This document shows positions 35,005 to 44,098 of a stretch of DNA of 64,000 nucleotides, piece after piece. The notes below the pieces were generated by a model that did not search any database, was not told where the DNA came from, and saw only the letters and a program-made list of their open reading frames with translations. The DNA lies in the NCBI RefSeq assembly GCF_022095695.1, contig NZ_JAIFZM010000010.1, forward strand, positions 1 to 64,000, written 5' to 3'. Positions within the stretch are counted from its first letter, which is position 1. Each line of letters opens with the position of its first letter. Both the position numbers and the translations under genes were made by a program. Origin of the DNA: Oceanobacillus jordanicus. GTDB lineage: Bacteria; Bacillota; Bacilli; Bacillales; Amphibacillaceae.

Positions 35005-35928
35005 TTACTTAAGATTCTTATTAGAAGTTAATACGGGACCGGTATGGCGTGTTTTATACCATATACATATACTTATCAGAATACTAGCAGCCGAGGGGAT
35101 GAATATAATCCAGGTCCCTTCCATTCCATCTGTTCGGTCTACATCAGCTAACAAATCAGTTCGTAACACTGTAGCGAGGATATAAGTAAGAGAATTATTA
35201 AGTGCATGAATTACTACTGCATACTCTAACCCACCAGTTCGCCACGTCATTATTGCGAAAGAAATACCAAGCATAATGTAATGTAGGTTGAACCAAATGT
35301 CAGCTGATAAATGAATAGAGGCAAACAATAAACTAGAAACAGTTATTCCAACAACAAGAGATATTTTAGGGTTTTTAAACCAACTGGAGGAAATTTGAAA
35401 AACAAGTCCACGAAACCCATACTCTTCTCCGGCAATTTGAAGTGGCACCAGTAATATACTTAAAGCAAGGATTAGTAATAAGTCATTCGTAGTCCATTCC
35501 GTTACAGTGTAGGGAGCGAAGTAGTTTAGTGTTACAATACATACAGTCATAATAGGGAGTGTGACTAATATTGCACGCCCAAAAAGTTCTGCACGAAATG
35601 AAGAAAGAACTGAATGCAATATATTACCTTTCATACCGTAAAGCCATCGTTGTAATACCATGCTCCAAGGAATGAGCAGACCAACTGCAAGAAAATTACT
35701 CGCCATATAAATAGGGGTATAATCTGTTCCGCCATTTACAGGGCTAGTACGTCCAAACACACGACTGTCAATCTCACCGCCGATTAGCGAGAAACCTAAA
35801 ATGAAGATAAACATTCCACCGATGAGAAGGATAAAAGCTATTACACCACGTAAGAATTGTGGTTTATTGCTTACCATAACACGGTGATACGGTACTCCAC
35901 TTGGAACCTCTCTGTTTGATTTTTTCAT
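35005..35928 (-). CDS. CPBP family intramembrane metalloprotease
   Basis: A 307-residue polytopic membrane protein of the CPBP/Abi (CAAX protease-like) family, with about eight helices. The three conserved motifs are intact: EEYGFRG (EExxxR), FASIHLS (FxxxH) and HALNN (HxxxN/D). In bacteria such proteins are linked to bacteriocin self-immunity, peptide maturation and membrane-protein turnover. Only two bases separate it from the upstream TetR gene. Together with the next unknown membrane protein it may form a regulated envelope-protection unit. Confidence 0.88.
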   Translation of the reverse strand: MKKSNREVPSGVPYHRVMVSNKPQFLRGVIAFILLIGGMFIFILGFSLIGGEIDSRVFGRTSPVNGGTDYTPIYMASNFLAVGLLIPWSMVLQRWLYGMKGNILHSVLSSFRAELFGRAILVTLPIMTVCIVTLNYFAPYTVTEWTTNDLLLILALSILLVPLQIAGEEYGFRGLVFQISSSWFKNPKISLVVGITVSSLLFASIHLSADIWFNLHYIMLGISFAIMTWRTGGLEYAVVIHALNNSLTYILATVLRTDLLADVDRTDGMEGTWIIFIPSAASILISICIWYKTRHTGPVLTSNKNLK

Positions 35929-35930
35929 AA

Positions 35931-36524
35931 TTAATTGACCATCCTTTTAACACTCTTAATTACCTTTTCCGTATATGCTTCAAGATTTAATTCATCATTA
36001 GTTTTTAATATTGAGCCAGAGACAGCTCCTCGAACGATAACTGCAATAACTTTTGGATCAATATCAACAAATTCTTTAGCCGATACACCGTTGCGTAGTA
36101 TTTCATCTAACAGATCATCTAATGCGTCTTTTTCGTCAATATCCACTAGATAATATGGAATATTTTCAGGAGTTCGAGCATTAAATACAATCTCCAGTAA
36201 TGCAATATTATTGTCACGATATGCCGCCTGATAAGCTAAGCTCGCTTTAATATACGTAATTAATTTATTCATGTTTGATTTTTCTTTTTCAACTCTTTCC
36301 TGGATAAAAGCTCGTTCTTCTAACACAAGATATCTTAACGTGTTTTGCATAAGATCTTCTTTTCCAGAAAAATGATACGAAATAAGACCCGTACTAATAT
36401 TTATATTTTGAGCTATTTTCGATAGCGTTGTTTTTACGTATCCTATTTCTGTCAGCACACTTATGGCGGAATTAATAATTTGTTTTTTTCGTTCATCCGT
36501 TTCTATATAATCTCTACTATTCAT
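35931..36524 (-). CDS. TetR/AcrR family transcriptional regulator
   Basis: A 197-residue TetR-type repressor. The DNA-binding domain at residues 10-60 includes ILTSAISVLTEIG-like helix 1 and LSKIAQNINISTGLISYHF, the recognition helix. The C-terminal ligand domain is divergent as usual. The ATG at 36524 has GGGAGG seven bases upstream. A longer reading from TTG lies in the binding site. An inverted repeat upstream at 36554-36573 is a likely operator. It probably represses its own operon with the CPBP protease. Confidence 0.9.
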   Translation of the reverse strand: MNSRDYIETDERKKQIINSAISVLTEIGYVKTTLSKIAQNINISTGLISYHFSGKEDLMQNTLRYLVLEERAFIQERVEKEKSNMNKLITYIKASLAYQAAYRDNNIALLEIVFNARTPENIPYYLVDIDEKDALDDLLDEILRNGVSAKEFVDIDPKVIAVIVRGAVSGSILKTNDELNLEAYTEKVIKSVKRMVN

Positions 36525-36553
36525 TTTATTTCCTCCCAAGACGCTCTTAATTT

Positions 36554-36573
36554 AATTGATCAGTCAATCAAAT
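36554..36573. promoter_or_regulatory. TetR-type operator candidate
   Basis: AATTGAT - CAGTC - AATCAAATT, an inverted repeat 30 bases upstream of the TetR ATG. Palindromes ATATCTAGATAT (36581-36592) and ATTAGATCTAAT (36610-36621) lie just beyond, either of which could be a second site. Confidence 0.45.
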
Positions 36574-36652
36574 TCATTTTATATCTAGATATGAATTGTG
36601 TCAAATTATATTAGATCTAATAATAGTGACTCTAATGCCGTGAATTAGCAAC

Positions 36653-37087
36653 TCATTCCTTATCCACGGCATCTTCAAAAACAATTTCTAATAATGCAAT
36701 CAACACTGCAACGATAATCTCTGTTTTAATTGAAAGTGTAATGCTACTCATGAACTCATCCACTGTATAAAGGACTAACCAATTGGATGTGAATTCAATA
36801 CAAACTCGAATAACCATTACTTTAGATTTCCCTTTTATGTATAGCGTTGTCAGCTTGAAAATAGCTTTAGAAAAAATTTCAACAATAATCCCAAGAAAAT
36901 AGAAACTGATAACAAATAATAACAGTGACCAAACCGTATCGTACTCCACACAAAGTAGATTGAAGACACCCGCGATTCCAAAAAAGTAAACCCCCACTAC
37001 AAAACCAACCAAAAAAATAATAAAGATTGATATTCCAACAATTGACGCCATTTTTTCTTTCCAATTCATATCACGAAATGGACTCAC
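36653..37087 (-). CDS. Membrane protein, YrvL-like
   Basis: A 144-residue protein with four membrane helices. The segment GVYFFGIAGVFNLLCVEYDTV followed by FYFLGIIVEIFSKAIF resembles the YrvL family; the Bacillus subtilis member is a regulator of the sigma-O system. The assignment rests on that segment alone. The start is GTG at 37087, with AAGG five bases upstream. It is monocistronic, upstream of the TetR gene on the same strand but 113 bases away. Confidence 0.5.
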   Translation of the reverse strand: MSPFRDMNWKEKMASIVGISIFIIFLVGFVVGVYFFGIAGVFNLLCVEYDTVWSLLLFVISFYFLGIIVEIFSKAIFKLTTLYIKGKSKVMVIRVCIEFTSNWLVLYTVDEFMSSITLSIKTEIIVAVLIALLEIVFEDAVDKE

Positions 37088-37275
37088 CTCTGCCTTCTTA
37101 AATATAAAGTTTCTAAAAAGCTGCCTTTATTATCATACATATAAGAGCGACAGAAAATTTCATATGCTGACGCCCTTGCATTTGATTGGGCACACATTAC
37201 TAAAATAATCGATAGGCAAAGCCTAAACATATTAATTACCCTTTAAATATAAAGAGAAGATTAGCTTTCTATTAT

Positions 37276-37746
37276 CTAAAAGATTTTAGTTGCCTTATGT
37301 AATTCTTCCCACTCACTTAAATACATACGTTTCGTAATATTTTTAGGATTGGGGAGTTTACATATAAATTCTAAGCTATTCCCATCTGGATCATTAAAAT
37401 GAATTTTGGCATGAGCCATACCGCTATGTGCCATAACAAAGGGTTCTATTGGTTTAAACCCAAATGCTTCTCTTGGTTCATATCCCTTTTCATGTAGCCA
37501 AGTAACTGAATTTTTAAGTCCCTCTAACGTCACCTGAAAAGCTATGTGTCGTATGGACGGGTGATATTCGATCTCTACTTTATCTGTTTCCCAAAGCCCC
37601 AACCAACTCTTGTCTTTTTCAATCCAAAAGAATGCAAGTTTATCCTCGTGGCTATGAGAGAATTCTAAACCAAGTCCCTTATAGTATTCAATCGATTGTT
37701 TTAAGTTGCTAACTGGTAAATGTGCCTCATACAATCCTTTTATCAT
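37276..37746 (-). CDS. VOC family protein (glyoxalase/dioxygenase fold)
   Basis: A 156-residue vicinal-oxygen-chelate protein with two babab modules: GLYEAHLPVSNLKQSIEYY at the start and HAKIHFNDPDGNSLEF at the end. The E in LEF and the N-terminal H are the usual metal ligands, so a metal-dependent enzyme or a drug-binding protein is possible. The ATG at 37746 has GGGGG upstream. No partner gene indicates the substrate. Confidence 0.8.
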   Translation of the reverse strand: MIKGLYEAHLPVSNLKQSIEYYKGLGLEFSHSHEDKLAFFWIEKDKSWLGLWETDKVEIEYHPSIRHIAFQVTLEGLKNSVTWLHEKGYEPREAFGFKPIEPFVMAHSGMAHAKIHFNDPDGNSLEFICKLPNPKNITKRMYLSEWEELHKATKIF

Positions 37747-37795
37747 GTAAAATCCCCCTTTTTTCAGCACGTCTACTTAAATTATTCAACAAAAA

Positions 37796-37826
37796 GAGCG
37801 TTAATCCTCTTTCGATTAACGCTCCC
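37796..37826 (-). terminator. Terminator of the Bce-type operon
   Basis: GAGCGTTAATC pairs with GATTAACGCTC around a 7-base loop. On the minus strand it is followed by TTTTTGTTG. It lies about 40 bases after the permease stop at 37865. Confidence 0.85.
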
Positions 37827-37864
37827 TTTAGATAAAGACATATATATTGAACTCTAAAATCAGC

Positions 37865-39760
37865 CTAAAACACCATTCTCTTCACTTGCTTCACATAGAA
37901 GAAGCGTACAATTAAGAAGTATACAATCTGTATAAGAGCGAAACTTCCTAGCACGAGCGATGATTCGACTGTAAGATTGTAATCAAACAAATGAGATAAA
38001 GCAGTAAGTGCCACAATGCCGTGAACTAATGCCACTACAATCGGTGAGAAAAATAAGAGAGCAATTTGTCTGTTTACTACCTTTTTTAACTCCGTTTCTG
38101 TTAAACCAATTTTGGCAATGGATCGGAACTTGCGCTTCTCTTCATCCAGATCGGTAAATAAACGGAAGTACAGAAAGCTTCCGGCAGAAACGAAGAATAC
38201 AATCCCAATAAATAAGCCGATAAATAAGATTGGCCCAAACGCTTTATTGATTTCATAAAGGCTATAATCCACTGAAAATGCTTTATATTCTAGTTGTTCA
38301 CTTAGCTTTTTACCCGCTTCGATTACCTGATCCGTTTGACCGTCCTCTGCCTTCCAAGCAGCGCTATGATCACTTCTAACAACTGTGCCAAGCTGATTGT
38401 AGATCTCGTCATTTACCACATAATAGCCATTAAGCTCACCTAATACAGCAGATTTGATTACTTGGCTCGGTTTAATTTCTTCCCCGCTTTCTAATGCAAC
38501 GTTGGATGCCATTAAGATTTCACTGGCTTTAGTTCCCTCTGCTAGCATGGCATCACTTTGCTCCACTACAATTGCCTCACCTTTCTCTGGATTGAGTGCT
38601 TCTTCGCCTATTAAAGCGGCAAATCGGTTATAATCAGAAGCCTTGGTTATAAGTACTCGACGATCCTGTTCTGGCATTTCATAATAGGTCAATTCCATAT
38701 CTTCCATTTTTGCCTCAACATTTTCTTCTTCCAATATGGCATTAATTTTCTTAATATCATTCTCAATAATTTCCTTACTGTCATCCAGCCACGGACTATA
38801 CGTAACAGTAAATGGGTTCATCTCCTTTACCCCTTTAGTTAGGTAAGATTGAAAACCATATAATGAACCAATTGCACTAAACGCAACTGTAGAAATAATG
38901 GCTACCATGAAAAATGTTCTCGCATTATCCTTCATGCGAAAAGATAAATCCGAGAATAATAGCATATTGGTTTTACGCCAAAAGATGGATGTATTGTTTT
39001 TAAACCGGCGGATGAAAAACACGCTCAGCTGGGTGAAGAGAAGATACGTACCAAGTGTGACTACGAGAATAACTGGGATCATTGCATATACAACATATAT
39101 TCCCTCTACCAATACTGCCGTGCCATACCCAATGAGGAGGAGCAATGCTGCAACAACAGATAAGAAAACCGATGCTTTCGGCTCCCCTTTGGACTGCTTA
39201 TCCCCTTTCACTAAGTCTGTTAATTTATTTGTCCGAAGAATAAAAGATACAAAAATAGATATGAAGAAAAACAGCAGCATAAAGCTTCCAAACGTTACAA
39301 CGACTGCAAGTGTTGGAAAATAGAACGGAAGTGACTCACTTATGATTAATACATTTTCAGCAACGAGGAGGATGGCTTTAGCGAATAATAGACCTGCCAG
39401 GATTCCGCCAACTGTTGCAAAAAATCCTATTAAGATGTTTTCCAAGAACACCATGAGACGTATTTGCTTATTGGTCGCCCCTAACATGATTAAAAGACCA
39501 AACTCTTTTTTCCTCGACTGTAGAAAGGAGCTCATTGAATATAAGACGAAAAAGAAAGAAAACACATAGATAATTCCACCCGCAGCTGCCATTCCTAATA
39601 GCGCGTTTTGATTAACGGAACCATTGGAAAACGCTGGATGAAATGCAAAGATGGCAAAGGTGAAAAAGACCATCACTGTGAACATGCTACTAAGGAAGTA
39701 GGCAATATACAGTCGTTTATTTCGTAAGACGTTATTAAACGCGAACTGACGAAAAGTCAT
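37865..39760 (-). CDS. ABC transporter permease, BceB-like
   Basis: A 631-residue permease of the peptide-7 exporter (BceB/FtsX) type. Ten membrane helices flank one large extracellular domain at about residues 310-500, which in this family binds the antimicrobial peptide and passes the signal to the BceS kinase. FNNVLRNKRLYIAYFLSSMF is the typical N-terminus. The start lies inside the ATPase gene, overlapping it by 26 bases, with GGGAGGGG upstream. With the ATPase, kinase and regulator it makes a complete peptide-detoxification module. Confidence 0.9.
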   Translation of the reverse strand: MTFRQFAFNNVLRNKRLYIAYFLSSMFTVMVFFTFAIFAFHPAFSNGSVNQNALLGMAAAGGIIYVFSFFFVLYSMSSFLQSRKKEFGLLIMLGATNKQIRLMVFLENILIGFFATVGGILAGLLFAKAILLVAENVLIISESLPFYFPTLAVVVTFGSFMLLFFFISIFVSFILRTNKLTDLVKGDKQSKGEPKASVFLSVVAALLLLIGYGTAVLVEGIYVVYAMIPVILVVTLGTYLLFTQLSVFFIRRFKNNTSIFWRKTNMLLFSDLSFRMKDNARTFFMVAIISTVAFSAIGSLYGFQSYLTKGVKEMNPFTVTYSPWLDDSKEIIENDIKKINAILEEENVEAKMEDMELTYYEMPEQDRRVLITKASDYNRFAALIGEEALNPEKGEAIVVEQSDAMLAEGTKASEILMASNVALESGEEIKPSQVIKSAVLGELNGYYVVNDEIYNQLGTVVRSDHSAAWKAEDGQTDQVIEAGKKLSEQLEYKAFSVDYSLYEINKAFGPILFIGLFIGIVFFVSAGSFLYFRLFTDLDEEKRKFRSIAKIGLTETELKKVVNRQIALLFFSPIVVALVHGIVALTALSHLFDYNLTVESSLVLGSFALIQIVYFLIVRFFYVKQVKRMVF

Positions 39761-40499
39761 TGCCGTCCCCTCCCATCAAGGAAAGCATGTCAATGATCTT
39801 CTGGAAAAATGCTTGTCTATTCTCCCCACGATGGATTTCAGAATGGAGCTTCCCATCCCGGATAAAAATAACCCGATCTGAATAGCTAGCTGCCTGTGGG
39901 TCATGTGTTACCATTAACAGACTTGTCTTTTCCTTCTCATTAATCTCTTCAAGCATGTTCATGACATCTTTAGATGCTTTTGAATCTAGGTTCCCAGTAG
40001 GTTCATCGGCTAACAGTAATTTAGGCTTATGAATCATGGCTCTAGCAATGGCTACTCTTTGCGCCTGACCACCAGATATTTCATACGTGCGCTTCTTCAT
40101 GATTGCTGAAATACCAAGACTCTCCGCAATGTCACGAGCCTTCTCTTTCATTTCTTTAACCCGGGTACCATCTAATGTAAGTGGCAACACAATATTTTCT
40201 TCCACCGTTAATGTATGCAGCAGGTTAAAATCCTGAAAAATAAAACCCAACTCATTACGGCGGAATTTTGCCAGGGCATTTTTCTTTAGCTTGTGTGGGT
40301 TTTCCCCTTCTATTTCTACTTCTCCCGTTGTTGGCATATCGTTTGTAGAGATAATATTAAGAAGGGTCGTTTTCCCGCTCCCAGATGGCCCCATAATAGA
40401 GACAAATTCACCCTTTTCTATTTCTAAGTTGATATCCGTTAGGGCACGATAAGCAACTTTTCCTTCATATATCTTACTTACTTTTGAAAGTCTCAGCAT
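39735..40499 (-). CDS. ABC transporter ATP-binding protein, BceA-like
   Basis: A 254-residue ATPase of the MacB/BceA class. Walker A is GPSGSGKTT at 37-45, the Q-loop is FIFQDFNLLH, the signature is ISGGQAQRVAIARA, and Walker B is LLLADEPTGNLDS, all intact. The ATG at 40499 is preferred because AGGAG lies seven bases upstream. Upstream ATG and ATT codons are too close. A BceR-type binding site sits about 85 bases upstream, at the end of the kinase gene, so this gene has its own inducible promoter. Confidence 0.9.
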   Translation of the reverse strand: MLRLSKVSKIYEGKVAYRALTDINLEIEKGEFVSIMGPSGSGKTTLLNIISTNDMPTTGEVEIEGENPHKLKKNALAKFRRNELGFIFQDFNLLHTLTVEENIVLPLTLDGTRVKEMKEKARDIAESLGISAIMKKRTYEISGGQAQRVAIARAMIHKPKLLLADEPTGNLDSKASKDVMNMLEEINEKEKTSLLMVTHDPQAASYSDRVIFIRDGKLHSEIHRGENRQAFFQKIIDMLSLMGGDGNDFSSVRV

Positions 40500-40530
40500 A
40501 ATCATTCTCCTTTTTCGAGCTTCTAACAAA

Positions 40531-40536
40531 AGTATA
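40531..40536 (-). promoter_or_regulatory. Probable -10 of the bceAB-like promoter
   Basis: TATACT on the minus strand, with a poor -35 (AGTTTA) 17 bases upstream, as expected for an activated promoter. It lies between the BceR-type site and the ATPase start. Confidence 0.5.
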
Positions 40537-40581
40537 GTCTACGTGTTGTACTTTAAACTATCGATTATGCTTTCACGAGTA

Positions 40582-40595
40582 TTACACCGATGTAA
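40582..40595. promoter_or_regulatory. BceR-type binding site
   Basis: TTACA - CCGA - TGTAA, an exact match to the TNACA-N4-TGTAA consensus of BceR-like regulators. It overlaps the stop codon of the kinase gene and lies 22 bases upstream of the weak -35 of the ATPase promoter. Confidence 0.7.
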
Positions 40596-41583
40596 GGTTT
40601 TGTGTTTCAGAGAAAATGATTCGGATGGTGGTCCCTTCCCCAACTGTTGATTCCATTTCAATATGATGCTCCAACCTCTCCGCAACCTCTTTTACTAAGT
40701 AAAGTCCCATTCCTGTTGATTCTCGGTAATTTCGGCCATTTTCTCCTGTATAAAACTTATTAAAAACTCGCTTCTGATCCACATCAGGGATACCAATTCC
40801 AAAGTCTTTTACTTCGAGAACTGCATTTCCTTCGTGCTCGAAAATTCTTAAAACAATGTGTTTTGCTTTGCCTATTGAATATTTCACCGCATTATGTATG
40901 AGCTGGGTTAACAAAAAGAAAAGCCACTTCTCATCAGATTCTACGGTTATGCCAGGTTTCTCCTCTCTTAGTTGTGGAAACACCTCATGACGAATATAAA
41001 ATAGTTTATTTTCTTGATTCACTTCACGAATTAACTTGGATAGGGTAACCGGCTTCACCTGGAAGTCCTCTGTAATCGTACGAAGTCTGGCCATATAAAG
41101 AACCGTGTTCAGACCGTTTCGCATTCGCTCTGTTTCTTCCCGTATACTTGAGGATTCCGGCTCATCCAGTGTGCGTGCCGTTAATTCAATAACAGAAAGC
41201 GGGGTCTTCATTTGGTGTACCCAGCGATCCATGAACAGAAGGTGCTCATTCTGTGATTCTTCTGCCTGTTGAAGTTCTTCTTGGTATAACCTAAATTGCG
41301 CGAGTAATAATTGATCCAAGGCTTCTGAAATGGGAGTTTGTTCCGTAATTTCAAGGGACTCATCCAGCTTCGCCATTGGATTCTGTAACCTTTGGTAAAA
41401 GTTTTTTCTACTAATATAGCGGTAAATAAGAAAGGCCGTTAATAACACAATTGAAAGGAGAATTGCATAGATAATGACGCCCTTCCCTCGATAGCCGTCT
41501 AGCCAAAATATTACGGAAATCATGACACATTGGCTGAGCTGCGTAACGATAAGTAGTAGGTTTTCGCGAAGAAATAGCTTCAT
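40582..41583 (-). CDS. Sensor histidine kinase, BceS-like (intramembrane-sensing)
   Basis: A 333-residue kinase with two N-terminal helices and almost no extracellular loop, the hallmark of kinases that sense through an ABC permease. The H-box is MDRWVHQMKTPLSVIEL, the N-box LIHNAVKYS, and the G-boxes are DFGIGIP and GMGLYLVKE. The ATG at 41583 is chosen because GAGGAG precedes it closely. It overlaps the response regulator gene by 4 bases, so the two are translationally coupled. Confidence 0.92.
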   Translation of the reverse strand: MKLFLRENLLLIVTQLSQCVMISVIFWLDGYRGKGVIIYAILLSIVLLTAFLIYRYISRKNFYQRLQNPMAKLDESLEITEQTPISEALDQLLLAQFRLYQEELQQAEESQNEHLLFMDRWVHQMKTPLSVIELTARTLDEPESSSIREETERMRNGLNTVLYMARLRTITEDFQVKPVTLSKLIREVNQENKLFYIRHEVFPQLREEKPGITVESDEKWLFFLLTQLIHNAVKYSIGKAKHIVLRIFEHEGNAVLEVKDFGIGIPDVDQKRVFNKFYTGENGRNYRESTGMGLYLVKEVAERLEHHIEMESTVGEGTTIRIIFSETQNLTSV

Positions 41584-42284
41584 GCATTCTCCTCTCCCCA
41601 TGTAACGCGTAGGCGATATCCCGCTCCTCTAACGGTTTCCACCGCGTCTTCAATCCCGATCTCTTGAAACTTTTTTCGAACACGCGTAATATTCACGTTC
41701 AGCGTATTTTCATCTACAAAGGCCTCGTCATCCCATAGTTTTGCTAACAGATCCTGTCTACCAGCAATTCGGGGATAACGATCAAGCAGACTTTCTGTGA
41801 TATCTGTTTCTTTTTTAGTTAATTGCGCTATTTCATTTTTATAACGTAATTCTAACCGTTCAGGATATAGACTTAATCCCGCTTGGGTCAACACTCTCTC
41901 CTCATTCTTAACCGCATATTCACCGTAAGCGCGCCTGAGCTGACTTCTTATTTTGGCCATCACGATATCAGGATGGAACGGCTTTGTAATAAAGTCATCT
42001 CCGCCATTTTCAATTGCCATGACTTGGTCCATCTCCCCTGTCCGTGCCGAAATAAAGATGACCGGGCAAATGGATTCTTTTCGGATTTGCCTGCACCAAT
42101 AATACCCATCATAACTAGGAAGATTTATATCCAGTAACAAAAGATCAGGCTGCACTTCTCGAAATGTCCCCATGATATCTGTAAAGTTGGTGGCAACCGT
42201 CACATCATATTCATACTTTTTTATATAAGAAGATAAGTACTCTGCAATTTTCATATCATCTTCCACAATCATTATTTTTTTCAT
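41580..42284 (-). CDS. OmpR-family response regulator, BceR-like
   Basis: A 234-residue regulator with a receiver domain and a winged helix. The phospho-acceptor aspartate is in LLLLDINLP, the acidic pocket is in IVEDD, and KPF is the conserved switch lysine. The DNA-binding half ends VRGAGYRL. The ATG at 42284 has GGAG eight bases upstream, and a seven-residue extension is not supported. It is the first gene of the module and the likely activator of the downstream ABC genes. Confidence 0.92.
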   Translation of the reverse strand: MKKIMIVEDDMKIAEYLSSYIKKYEYDVTVATNFTDIMGTFREVQPDLLLLDINLPSYDGYYWCRQIRKESICPVIFISARTGEMDQVMAIENGGDDFITKPFHPDIVMAKIRSQLRRAYGEYAVKNEERVLTQAGLSLYPERLELRYKNEIAQLTKKETDITESLLDRYPRIAGRQDLLAKLWDDEAFVDENTLNVNITRVRKKFQEIGIEDAVETVRGAGYRLRVTWGEENA

Positions 42285-42377
42285 ATATATGTCTCCTAGC
42301 ACCATATTTCATTCATGTTCAATTTTACATAACAATTCCGGGAAATACCATGATGAGGGAAATGAAGGCAATATAAA

Positions 42378-42418
42378 TAACGGGAAAGCTTGTTGGAAGC
42401 TAACCCGTTACGTTTTTT
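42378..42418. terminator. Hairpin between the NERD gene and the Bce-type operon
   Basis: TAACGGG and CCCGTTA enclose a second stem AGCTT/AAGCT. The T-run (GTTTTTT) is on the plus-strand side and a weaker one (TTATTTATATT) on the minus side. It probably stops the NERD transcript. Confidence 0.55.
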
Positions 42419-42481
42419 CTGAAAAACATACAATTCGTCTGTGCCTGCTAAAAATGTGGCAAGCAGTGAATATAAGAATGA

Positions 42482-43354
42482 CTATTTAACCCTTGTTTTT
42501 TGATGTTCATAACAATATATTTTTCCATTAAACTTCTTATTTGATAAGCAGTATGTAGCTACCTTATTAGAAACGGCTTTCCGACATACCTCACATTTCG
42601 AGTCACTTTTTTGAGATTCTGTTCTTTCTGTATTTTTCTTTTCATTAATTCGAGTTGTGTGCATTTCTCTAATCTTCGGATCTGTAATGTTTGCCTCAGT
42701 AAATTCTTTGTAAACTGCTGATTGGTCTTGTTCGGTTAATAAAGCTTCTTTAAATTTCAATTTATTAATAGACACTTTTCTTTGGATGGACTCAGATAGG
42801 TAAAGATCATATATTACCAGCTCATCAGAATGAATATCTCTTAGTTCAGAATCAATTTTCAACGTACAACGCTTCGTAAAAGAGACAATAGAAAAAAACT
42901 TATTGTGATATTCCTCATTAACATACTTTTTTAATGCCTCTATATGCCCGTAATTCTGTACGATAGGACTTAACATCTTAAATTTACCGTTTACTAGCCA
43001 TGTTTTTCTATTCTTCCCGCCATAAATAGTTCCTTGATAGTTCTTTGTTTCAATTACGAATATGCCATACGGCGTAATAACCAGATGATCAATCTGAGAA
43101 TAACCAGATATGGACTTTGGATTTTCAATCATGATGTCATTTAGGTATTTATATTCTTTTGGAAGCTGGGAAAGTTGGATATCTATTTTGTGTTCGCCAA
43201 TTTCCCCTTTGCGCGTGGCTACCCTTTGATTATTGTTTCTCTTTCTATCACTCTGATTACTCTGTTTTCTCTTATCAACATGTTTCTTCTCATTAACGGT
43301 GCTTTTCTTTTTCTTCTCTACTTTATCTTTTCCCTTAAATAAGTTAAACAGCAT
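42482..43354 (-). CDS. NERD (nuclease-related) domain protein with C-terminal zinc-ribbon-like end
   Basis: A 290-residue protein. Residues 1-45 are lysine-rich and disordered. The NERD domain spans about residues 48-165, with the nuclease-like core IDHLVITPYGIFVIETKNYQ, where D and the E-x-K pair are the expected catalytic residues. The C-terminus has CEVC and later cysteines and a histidine (YCLSN, YCYEHQ), which suggests a zinc site. NERD proteins are predicted nucleases found in plasmid and defence contexts. It is transcribed toward the Bce operon and lies beside nucleotide hydrolase genes. Confidence 0.85.
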   Translation of the reverse strand: MLFNLFKGKDKVEKKKKSTVNEKKHVDKRKQSNQSDRKRNNNQRVATRKGEIGEHKIDIQLSQLPKEYKYLNDIMIENPKSISGYSQIDHLVITPYGIFVIETKNYQGTIYGGKNRKTWLVNGKFKMLSPIVQNYGHIEALKKYVNEEYHNKFFSIVSFTKRCTLKIDSELRDIHSDELVIYDLYLSESIQRKVSINKLKFKEALLTEQDQSAVYKEFTEANITDPKIREMHTTRINEKKNTERTESQKSDSKCEVCRKAVSNKVATYCLSNKKFNGKIYCYEHQKTRVK

Positions 43355-43548
43355 GCAATTACTCCTTTACCTTTTAGATACTTTACTTATGTGGGATACC
43401 CCTGGTAACAATATTAATCTAGTCATTTCCTTTTATCGTCTTTTCCAAGGTAAATATGAACATTAATTTATAAAAGGCGACTGCTGTTGCTCCCTTTATT
43501 TTTTTCAATAGAATACTAAGTAAATAGACACTACAAGGAGGACTTACC

Positions 43549-43872
43549 ATGCCAACATATAACAAACTAGTCCGAGACAAAATTCCAGAGATCATCAAAA
43601 ACACAGGAAAATACTTCAAAACAGAAATCTTATCAAATAATCGTTACATAGAAGAGCTGAAAACAAAGCTAAACGCAGAGATAACCGAGTATCAAGAAAC
43701 GACTACAGATACCAATGCTCTAGAAGAACTTGCAGATGTATTAGAGTTAATGCATGCACTTGCTGGTGTTCATGGCACGTCTTTTGATGAAATAGAAAAA
43801 TTACGTAAAGAAAAAGCTGCTAAAAGAGGGGGCTTTACTGACAGAATCTTTCTAATTGAGGTTGAGGGGTAA
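43549..43872 (+). CDS. MazG-like nucleotide pyrophosphohydrolase
   Basis: A 107-residue all-alpha NTP pyrophosphatase of the phosphoribosyl-ATP pyrophosphohydrolase/MazG type. It begins NKLVRDKIPEII and carries the acidic metal site as EITEYQE and LEELADVLELMHA. Members remove non-canonical nucleotides. ACAAGGAGG precedes the ATG. It is divergent from the NERD gene and followed by a 220-base spacer in which one short frame reads VIFDSVQDALDQGADF and stops. That could be a remnant of a lost gene. Confidence 0.8.
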   Translation: MPTYNKLVRDKIPEIIKNTGKYFKTEILSNNRYIEELKTKLNAEITEYQETTTDTNALEELADVLELMHALAGVHGTSFDEIEKLRKEKAAKRGGFTDRIFLIEVEG

Positions 43873-44098
43873 TGTTATTTTCGATTCTGTTCAAGATGCC
43901 CTTGACCAAGGAGCTGACTTTTAAATCCTGACTGGTGCTGATTATTTAAATGTCACATAATACCAGGCAAAATTGTGAATATAAACTCCAGGTCTATTTT
44001 AAACGGAAGGGGTATAAATAAGTCCCTGTTACTGTACAGTACTCTATCACTAAGAAAAATGTTATTATTTAACTAGCTAGAATTGAAAGAGGGATATA

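Noticed and set aside
43873-44098. Short frame reading VIFDSVQDALDQGADF after the MazG-like gene
   Set aside because: It has no start or family match; it may be a remnant, but is too short to call.
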